Shown piece after piece: positions 1 through 7,557 of a stretch of 12,137 nt of DNA (position 1 is the stretch's first letter; each line of letters starts with the position of its first letter). This DNA is from Neolecta irregularis DAH-3 (lineage: Eukaryota; Ascomycota; Neolectomycetes; Neolectales; Neolectaceae): contig LXFE01000727.1 in assembly GCA_001929475.1 (NCBI GenBank), forward strand, positions 1 to 12,137. The letters run 5' to 3'. Below the pieces are notes generated by a model. It had not been told where the DNA came from. It made no database searches and saw only the letters and a program-made list of their open reading frames with translations. A program made the position numbers and the translations under genes.

Positions 1-75
1 GAAGGAAGGCTTGCAATAATATTGCGGCAATTTAATTTGTATTATATAAAGTAGATAGGCGTTCATGACCTAGCC

Positions 76-129
76 AAGTTCAGTCATTTAGGCTAGGTAT
101 GGCCGCGGAAGTTCAGTCACTTAAGCTAG
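76..129. repeat. Two-unit tandem direct repeat, 33-nt period
   Basis: A 21-nt unit at 76-96 recurs at 109-129 with two mismatches. Both copies begin AAGTTCAGTCA and end GCTAG. The first copy also sits in a hairpin: CCTAGCC at 69-75 pairs with GGCTAGG at 91-97 across a 15-nt loop. No gene or known element was recognised around it. It could be the edge of a minisatellite or of an old mobile-element remnant, but nothing here decides between these. Confidence 0.6.
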
Positions 130-190
130 TATAATAAAACTCTAAGTCTACGAGCGACAAAAACGGAACACCTGAACCGTCACACAGTAT

Positions 191-216
191 GTTGAGATAT
201 ATATGATAATCTCAAC
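191..216. repeat. Short perfect inverted repeat
   Basis: GTTGAGAT at 191-198 and ATCTCAAC at 209-216 form an 8-bp perfect stem around a 10-nt AT-only-plus-G loop. It lies about 400 nt upstream of the wax-synthase-like gene. No function can be assigned. It may simply reflect AT-rich sequence. Confidence 0.45.
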
Positions 217-619
217 AATTTCAAAGTCAACGAACATAGACATTAAAAGTCTAGTAGTCGGATTATTTTTGTGTTACTACTACAGGGCGGCATAATCCCG
301 GGGCTATGTTGTCGGAGGTTGATGGTCGGACGCCAATTGGGGTCGAGCACTGGCAAGATGGAGACGCTTCTTCCAATGCACTTTTGTGGGCTGTGTTCTT
401 CAGATAAGAACACCTTGCTGGCTGGCATCGCGGGAAAAGTATATTTGTAATAGATCATTCGGCTATGCGTCGTTACAAACCCGTGCCTGTTTGCAATGTG
501 GATCTTTCTCCCTCTATCAAAGTTACTACTGCGGGTGTACTGTACTACCGCAATTGCTGTTTACCCTACTGCAGTGTACTGCGACTGCTCCACAGTCTAT
601 TCCGCAGCTTGCCACACAG

Positions 620-1618
620 ATGGCGCTCGCAGTCTTGCACCTGCTGGTATTTATCCATGTCTGATGGTTCTAAGTGTAGTTCTACCCGCCTATCGTCTCC
701 CTCCCGCTGTTTCTCGAGTTTCCCGTGCTGTCCATACTGCTCCTCTCTCTCCCCTGGTTGCTCGCCACTGCACTTTCTTGGCTTGCAATGTTTCTGCACC
801 ACACGCGTCTCTCCGCCCTCCGAAAGTTCCTCGGCCTTCTCGCCTCTGTTATCGTCTTGTATAGTCCCATTCCCAAAGACCCCATCTCTTCATCCCTCAT
901 CCGCATCATTTACGCCGCCTCCGCCATGAAATATGTGGACGTTGCCGTTCTGCGCAAGAAACCCATCATGCAGGGCAATCCCCTCCAGACTTTTGCGGAC
1001 AAAATCGTGTGGACAAATACACTATGGTCTCAAGTCCGTTACGAATCGTTCGATATCGCTGTGCACAAGCATCCTCGAGAGTCCATTTCCTGGTCTGAAA
1101 TCATCGCCTTCTACATCATCGCCTTTTGCCCAGGCCCCTTCTCTTCTTATAGGTTCCTACTATTTACCCTACCAACACTGGTCCTCATCGTCGATTTTCC
1201 TCGATATATATTATGGAGAAAAAGTCCTCCTATCTTCTCATCAATTTGGAAAACGACAAGTATGAGTGAAATGTGGGGAAACTCGTGGCATCAGTTATTC
1301 AATTCATCTTTCAAAAGTATTGGGTACCATCCTGTCAGCCGTTATTTCGGTAGAGTTCCTGCAGTCTTCTCGGTCTTTTTCATTTCCGCCCTTTTTCACA
1401 TCTACGCTTTCTTTCCCGTGTTCGGTTGGCGCGGCGGCTGGAGATTCTTTATCTTCTTCTTTGCACAGGGTTGTTACTGTATTGTTGAAAATTTACCCTC
1501 TGTCCCTGTTGTTTTGAGAAAATGGGCCTGGTGCTTCTGGGGCTTTGGCGGAGTTTTGTGGCTGTTTAATGGCTTGAACGATGACAAACTTGCGTTAAAA
1601 GCAGAAAGGGGGTACTAG
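620..1618 (+). CDS. Wax-synthase-like membrane O-acyltransferase (MBOAT-type)
   Basis: This is a predicted polytopic membrane protein of about 321 aa, like fungal 'wax synthase domain' proteins that transfer acyl groups from acyl-CoA to an alcohol. Two family landmarks are visible: WGNSWHQLF near residues 208-216, and ISALFHIYAF, whose His at about 249 is the likely catalytic residue. Hydrophobic stretches run along most of the chain. The main open frame (680-1618) has no ATG near its 5' end. ATG 620 starts a 9-codon exon (620-646, MALAVLHLL) that joins at phase 0 to 680 after a 33-nt GTATTT...TGTAG intron containing TTCTAAG. That branch-like motif matches the first CAND1 intron. A decayed paralogue lies at 6288-7113 on the other strand and supports the protein alignment. 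A candidate 28-nt intron at 1612-1639 could change the C-terminus. The substrate is unknown: in fungi such proteins also sit in terpenoid and other secondary-metabolite pathways. The family call is firm; the first exon is moderately sure. Confidence 0.8.
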
Positions 1619-2167
1619 ATATTGGGGTTGACTTTGCAGGGTTTGCTTGCACCTATCGCAAAAGATCATTGATTCAAGTAAAGAATTGCTCTTTTTTCTT
1701 GTAATTGGTCCGATATAAGGAGAAGGATATATATATGTACAGCAAACCTCGAGTTCAAGAGATGAAATCATAGATAAGAGGCATTTGAATTACCGTCATT
1801 TCTGAGGTAGACGTAATGCGTGAAGGGGTGGCAGATGCGCTCTCCAAAGAGTCAAATAACAAACTTCTCTAATTGGGCCCATAGAGGACCCCTACAATTC
1901 CTTTATTTTCCTTGGATACTATTTGAATTAGATTTCATGTGGATAACGTGCAAGGCATAGATCCGTCATGTCTTTAAGGACAAACCCAAAATTTGTCCAA
2001 TCCGAGAGGATTTTTAATTCTTCAATGATAGAATCTCGAAGTATAAGACGTTCATGTACTAATCAATGAAGAAACTCAGACTCTCGTTATGTTGAAGTGT
2101 TTATATAGTGACGGTGCTACGTCAACCCCCAAAGCTACAAAACTTCAAGAGTGTCTCTACTCTGTCA
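1619..2167. other. Intergenic region: 3' end of acyltransferase gene and CAND1 promoter
   Basis: This is an AT-rich stretch between two genes read in the same direction. The first part should be 3' UTR of the acyltransferase gene. It has a possible 28-nt intron just across the stop codon (1612-1639). The last 80 nt hold a TATA-like box and the presumptive CAND1 leader. An ATG at 2089 opens an out-of-frame reading frame overlapping the CAND1 start, but the TATA-like element lies downstream of it, so it may not be transcribed. No RNA gene was recognised. Confidence 0.5.
2102..2124 (+). promoter_or_regulatory. TATA-like element with adjacent TGACG/CGTCA dyad, CAND1 promoter
   Basis: TATATAG at 2102-2108 lies about 60 nt before the CAND1 ATG. 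It is followed at once by a short dyad, TGACG (2109-2113) and CGTCA (2120-2124), with a 6-nt gap. Each half resembles the half-site bound by bZIP factors of the CREB/ATF type. Position and sequence suit a core promoter. The bZIP reading is inference from a 5-nt half-site and is weak. Confidence 0.35.
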
Positions 2168-5100
2168 ATGGCTGCATATCAGTATGTCCAGTTCCAAGAA
2201 AAGGTTCTATCATTCTCCAACCAGATTCTAAGGACAGATGCGGTCTCCGGATGCCGATATTCGATACATGGCCGTAAATGATCTACATGATAAATTATCA
2301 AGTCAAATTCACCCATTGGATGAAGGTTCATCGACTAAGCTAGTCGATGCATTCATAAAGTTGCTTGGAGATACAAACGGCGATGTACAGAATATGACAG
2401 TCAAATGGTATACGGGTAACGGGTTTGTGGATTAATAGAAGTCTTGCGCCGTTTGTACGGTGTTGTAGAGACAATCACACTCAAGACCTAATCAATCGGC
2501 TTTGTGAAGGAGCAAGGAAGAAGAGCGATGTTGCGGATATATCTGCGACTGGTACTTTTCATGATTAACGAGATATGTCCTGAAAACAGCTTTACGAACG
2601 GTTATCGTTGAAATTTCTGCGAGTAGCTCGACTGCACCCACAATCACTAAACAATTGCTTCCTCGTCTCATGGAACAGCTAAATCAAGTAATCTTGAGCT
2701 CAAAGTTTCAATTGACATCTAGGTCTCTGAAACTAGCGACGTGCAGGTTGACTCTGTGGACGTTCTAATTGAACTTATCAATAAATTCGGACAATTCATA
2801 ACGGATCATGCCAAAGTTCAAAAAGTCCTTCTCCAGCTTCTTACATCATCGCGAGCCGCTGTGAGAAAGCGGGCCGTAATTGCCCTGGGTACAACCCAGA
2901 TATTGCTATTTGTTCATTATTAGCGGCTTTATCTAGAATTTCTTTGGAATCACTGGTCTCTGCCCTTATGTCTCACATAATCGAGGGCTTTAGAGTCCAG
3001 AAATCTGACGAGGGACGTTTGACGCTTTTGAATTTGACTAATCAAGTCGCTCGAACAGATCGTAGAATCGCGGGATATATAAAACTCATTTATCCTCCCA
3101 TCCGAGATTCCCTAAAAATTGACAATAACGAAATTCGTGAAGCTGGATTAGTGTCTTTGGAAACATTTATTATCCAGTGCAGTGGGGACATGGCTCAGTA
3201 TCTCGAAGAGGCTATAGAGATTGGAAACGAATATATCAAGCATGATCCAAACTATGCTGGTGGCGATGACGACGAAGATATGGAAGACACTGAAGAAGTT
3301 GATGAAGACTTTGATGAAGAGTACCCAGAATCCCTTTTTTCCAGTTTTAATAACCAGTGACTTTACGGACAATGAAGACATATCCTGGAAAGTCCGTCGA
3401 GCGTCTGCCAAGCTTCTAGCCTCTATAATTTCCACGTATCCAACGCATCTCTCCCAGTTTTACAATTTCATTGCTCCTGTGCTAATTTCCCGCTTCTCCG
3501 ACCGCGAAGAAACGGTTCGGATAGAAGTTCTTAAAGCTTTTACGATTCTTCTTGAGCAAACGAGCGAGATAGACGGCCAAAGAAGCAAGAAGCGTAGACG
3601 TGAAAGCGGTGAATCTATAGGCTCGAAATCTCTTCTTAGAGAACACGCATCTAAACTTTCTACTTCGATCAAAAGGCAAGCGGCGAGCCCAAGTGCCAAC
3701 ACCCAGATTGCCGCCTTCATTCTCCTTCGGCAACTCTGTATTACTCTCTATGGAGGACTGTATGACATTATGGCCGGCCTAGTGAAACCCATATCGAGCA
3801 TATTAACTTCCATGTCAGGGGGAAGTAGTTCATCAAGCTCAACTCTCAAAATTGCGGTTCTCGAATTTGTGGATGAAGTAGCGGCTCATCCCACTCTAAT
3901 CAACCTCCAGCCTTACCTCGATATTCTATCGAATGCAGTCACAGCCTCGATCAATGATAAATTTTACAAAATCGCAGCACAAGCAGTTGATACGCTTGTT
4001 CCTTTGATCAAACCATCGAATGCATCCACTTTGATTCCAATTATCCTCGAAAAGGTCGAAAATCCCAGTACCGAGGCTGAAGTCCGAGAACGAGGAATCT
4101 GCGCGTTGGCAGAAATTCTTCCAATTGCAGAGGACTCTCTTGCACTGAGAATATTGGGCATTCTGTTAGATCGTCTACGGAATGAAACTACTCGAATAAT
4201 TGCAATCAAATGCATTGAGACCTCAGCGTCTTCGGTGCCTCAATTCCCAGCCGAATGGGTTTCTCAAGTTGTGGAAGAGTTCACTTCATATCTTCGAAAA
4301 CAGAATCGGGCATTGAAGACAAGTACGCTATCTGCTCTAGCAGCTCTTCTTGCTAAGAATCCTATCTCGCAAGAGACAGAGACGATCATTGCTACTAGTC
4401 TTCGCAGCGCGTTGGATACTGAGGATCTTGCCATTGTGACTCCAGCGTTGACAATTTTGACCCGCCTATCGCCAGAATCTGCGCACGCCATTGACTCGGT
4501 TATAAATCTTATTTCGTTGCCAGTCGTTCAAGGAAACCGGCCTACTGTTGATGCAATCCTAGAATATCTTGCCGCAGTTTCGAAAACTGATAATGCGGAG
4601 GGACTTGTCACGACTCTCCGTAACCGGGCAGTTGTCGGAGCCGAGCAAGGAATCGTTGCTGAAGCTATCGCCACATTGTTATGCCATGGACAAGACTCAA
4701 AATTCTCGGAGTTTATCGAACTTGTTAAAAAACCTAAATCATCTGAACGCGAAAGGAGTTTAGGATTGCTGGTTGTAGGTCATGTCGGAAAAAAACAGTA
4801 TAATCTTACCGTTAATCTTGCTTGACATGTCTAGGGATTTATCCTCCATTAATGGACTTCAGAATACTATTACAGGCCAATTCCTCAATCCAAGCGACAC
4901 TGTTAAGAGCGCTGCTGCTTTTGCCCTTGGTGCCGTTACTTCTGGGAATGTATCTTTTTTCCTACCGGGTGTCATGTCGAAGATTTATACAGAACCCACT
5001 CAACGATCTTCACTTGTCCATGCCCTGAAAGAGGTATTCGAGGTTCTGACTATAGTTGACATTCAGGTTATTGCTTCTGATAATTCTGGAATTAAAGCCT

Positions 5101-6138
5101 TCGCTATGGAGATGTGGAAGATATTTTTTGATACTCAAACAGTCACAGACGATGGATCGAAGCTTGCTGCTGCTGAATGCATTGGTCGATTGGCGCTTCT
5201 AGATTCGCAGGTTTTCCTCCCGGAATTGAAAGTAAAACAGACTCTTTATCAGTCTTTCTAACGGAAGAAATATATCCGGTCAAACAATACAAGTACCCGG
5301 GTGATTGTCATTGCAGCGATTCGATACACCCTTATCCATGCTTCCCCAGCTGCAAACGAGGGCCTCCGATTCTTGTTAGACGACTTTCATGTTCTGCTTC
5401 AAGATCGTGACATTGAAATCCGTCGATCGGCGCTCGCTACACTCAAGAGCATCGTTCACAATAAACTCTGCGTTATCCTTCCTCAAATGGACACTATTCT
5501 TCCTATCCTTTTCCATGAAACGGGTATTAAGAAAGAATTGGTCAAAGTAGTTGTTATGGGCCCATTTAAACACACTGTTGATGACGGATTGGAACTTCGA
5601 AAGGTATAACTATATATAACTCTTGCTGATTATTAGACCGCCTATGAGACTCTTTACGAGCTGCTTGATACTCCTCTCGCTGGTCAGAACATCAACATGT
5701 TCCTTGATCGAGTTGTTGCTGGCCTCTCAGACGAGCAAGATATCAAAATACTCTGCAATCTGATGCTAATTAAAATTACTGAGATCAATAAAGCAGACAC
5801 TCAAAAACGTATTTCCTTCTCGTAGAGTCTCTTAATATTTTCAGGTCTTGATGAAGTGTCCAACAAATATACTACTGTTCTAAGCCTGAAACTTAAGGAG
5901 TCAGCTTTGAAGCAAGAAATCGAAAAGAACATGGAGTTGCGAAGGAGTGTATTGAGGACTAGCCTTGTATTAGAGGGACTCGCTGTGCCCGGTATGTTTA
6001 GTCGTCTATCGCCATCTAACTTAAGTTCTAACACCCAAGTTTTCTGAATATCTCCGAAATATGAAACAGTTATACTCAGTAGAAATTCGGGATATGGAAA
6101 AGATTGAAGGTGAAATCGATGCTATGGATACTACTTGA
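2168..6138 (+). CDS. CAND1: CAND1/TIP120: cullin-associated NEDD8-dissociated protein, HEAT-repeat
   Basis: CAND1 clamps onto cullin-RBX1 lacking NEDD8 and exchanges substrate receptors of SCF-type ubiquitin ligases. Twelve exons join in frame: 2168-2203, 2238-2407, 2442-2551, 2590-2687, 2723-2888, 2924-3320, 3358-4797, 4835-5231, 5268-5603, 5637-5808, 5845-5991 and 6026-6138. They give 1,193 aa; animal CAND1 is about 1,230 aa. Each junction restores the expected family sequence: the start MAAYQYVQFQEK runs into MRSPDADIRYMAVNDL, and other landmarks are VRKRAVIAL, an acidic linker at about residues 308-327, DISWKVRR, the AFALGAVTSGN stretch and MGPFKHTVDDGLELRK at about 1035-1050. HEAT helices fill the protein. 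A basic KKRRR at 403-407 could be a nuclear signal. The 11 introns measure 34, 34, 38, 35, 35, 37, 37, 36, 33, 36 and 34 nt, all GT-AG, most with a CTRAY-like branch a few nt before the acceptor. Intron 2 uses the second AG of a TAGAAG pair. The gene appears complete and intact. The exact start is supported by alignment to the family N-terminus. Confidence 0.95.
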
Positions 6139-6287
6139 TTTGGTGATTTTTCATCACGAATGATGTATTGATTTAGGTTCTCAATAAGGTGGGCGCATAG
6201 TACATCGTTTGTCATAAAAAAACAGATATATACTCAAATCTCCCCTCATGCCTGGCTGAATCTCAAGATTGACAGCTTCAGTCTGTT

Positions 6288-7113
6288 TTAATGGAACGAA
6301 ATGACTGAGGAGATATTCGCTCCTGCTCTCTTCCCATGTTTGATTTGCCGAAGCAGAATGAGTAATGTACATCCTCTCGAAAGTAATATGAGGGCCTGTG
6401 AAAAGTAATAGATGATCCATAACAAGGATCCCTTCGGACCAACTAACGGTGACATGTAGAACGCGTGGTAGACACCCATGACCTGAAAGCCGCCACATGA
6501 GCGAAACAGCTGGTGCCATGCTTGATTCCAGAGTCCGGTGCACGAGAAGACCGATATGAAGGAGGAGGATTAGGGGGAATATGATGGGAAGATTAGGAGT
6601 CTTGGAATCTCGAGCATGAGAATAATCGCAGGTCGCGATAAAAGCCAGCTGCGGATATTTCTAACAGGAAAGAGAAAGAAAGGTACGATGGTGAAAAAGA
6701 GGACTTCTCTGAGCGAGATGGCTTTCCCCCCATCGAAATATCGAAACTCTGGTAGCGCAGTTCAGTATACAGAGTGTTTGTGTAGAGCAGCCTATCTCTA
6801 AAGGAGTGCAACTGCTGCAAGCCAGTCATGCGCGGGGAGGCCGGAAGAAGATGAGATCGAGGGTTTTCAGGACGGCACCGCCCTGGATCATGCGCAGGGC
6901 AACTGCAGCGATGGGATCTGGCGGCGGGGGCGGTATCAGCATGAGGGATGTTGCAGCGACGGCAAGACATCTGCGCAGACGCAGAAAAGGACTAGTAAGC
7001 AGATAGACTGCGATGTAAACAAGAGCAAAGGCGAGAGCAGTAGCCAGACGGGGAAAAGCATAAGCATCTGCGGTTGCACAACACCAGGACAAAAGCTGCT
7101 GTTTATAAGCCAA
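6288..7113 (-). pseudogene. Decayed wax-synthase-like acyltransferase
   Basis: Reading from 7113 downward, pieces in different frames align in order with the intact gene at 620-1618. Piece A (about 7090-6830) contains LMLIPPPPPDPIAAVALRM and LKTLDLIFFRPP, then hits a TGA at 6828-6826. Piece B (from 6829) contains LLYTNTLYTELRYQSFDI, matching WTNTLWSQVRYESFDI of the intact copy. Piece C follows a six-G run (6726-6731 on the opposite strand) with a frame change. It reads KAISLREVLFF to EIPRLL and stops at 6572-6570. Piece D (6533-6288) carries LWNQAWHQLFR and GVYHAFYMSPL. These are the two family motifs, but they lie only a few residues apart where the intact copy has about 30, which suggests an internal deletion. 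At least three frame changes plus the deletion cannot be explained by 33-38-nt introns. The first exon was not found. Homopolymer sequencing errors could account for one shift but not for the deletion. The call is a dead paralogue, inverted relative to the intact copy with CAND1 between them. Confidence 0.8.
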
Positions 7114-7211
7114 TTATACAAAAGCCGATATGTTAAGCTCCGATAGCATGCCTTTTTGGGGGTGGGCGGCTAAGTATTGGTGTCGGAATAGTTGACAAAG
7201 CGGACGGGTTT

Positions 7212-7557
7212 ATGCTCAAGTTCCGAGTACTGCTGCCACTCCAGCAATTCCAAATGCTCTCTCGTGTATATTCACCGTCACGGCATATCTCCACTCCATC
7301 CAGCGACTCCATGCTATTCCGTAAAACTATCACCCAGAACGACGTTTCTCACCATAGTACGCAGTCCGCCGCCCGAGATACTTGCCCACAAACGGCAGAA
7401 TAATCATGCTCGAGAGCAGCTCCAGCTGCCTGAGATTTTCCGCCCACTCTTCATCAGCGTCCGATATTTCTGATTCTGAGTATTCAGATAGGGTAGTGGA
7501 CATCGGAGTTTGGGTTTTCGTACGTCACCCGTCTCCCGACCCCCTCCTCATCCATGA
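7212..7557 (+). CDS. Possible small protein with mitochondrial-like N-terminus
   Basis: I do not recognise this family. ATG 7212 opens a frame whose first ~30 residues (MLKFRVLLPLQQF, then MLSRVYSPSRHIST) are basic, hydrophobic, rich in Ser and lacking acidic residues, as in mitochondrial presequences. Unspliced, it ends after 62 codons at about 7401. Removing a 37-nt GT-AG stretch (7321-7357) restores a frame reading SPPPEILAHKRQNNHAREQ and then LPEIFRPLFIS. A second 33-nt GT-AG stretch (7459-7491) would extend it to a TGA at 7555-7557, for about 91 aa. Both lengths match other introns here, but the branch sites are weak and the second donor (GTCCGA) is poor. The end would overlap the ABP1 ATG by four bases, which is odd for a fungus. 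The stretch may instead be just ABP1 5' leader. It diverges from the pseudogene at 7113. Confidence 0.27.

Larger units (their letters stand above)
1..619. other. Intergenic flank, presumptive 5' region of the wax-synthase-like gene
   Basis: No supported gene was found in this stretch. It holds the tandem repeat at 76-129 and the inverted repeat at 191-216. Several open frames cross 380-860, but they begin at non-ATG codons or overlap the real gene in other frames, and their translations show no family features. No clear TATA box lies just upstream of the chosen start at 620. No tRNA-like A/B box pair was seen. Confidence 0.5.

Noticed and set aside
386-929. Several overlapping open frames upstream of and across the first acyltransferase
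   Set aside because: They are cysteine- and serine-rich translations with no motifs. They overlap the true coding frame, whose homology is clear.
2089-2277. Upstream ORF overlapping the CAND1 start codon
   Set aside because: The TATA-like box at 2102 lies inside it, so it is probably not in the mature leader. Its 3' part is CAND1 intron 1 and exon 2 read in the wrong frame.
7133-7333. 66-codon minus-strand ORF starting at a GAT/CAT-rich region
   Set aside because: No family features; it overlaps the better plus-strand candidate and has no plausible start context.
7358-7473. Resemblance of HAREQLQL to the ATPase inhibitor IF1 helix (HEKEQL type)
   Set aside because: Only a few residues match, and the IF1 core block before it is absent.
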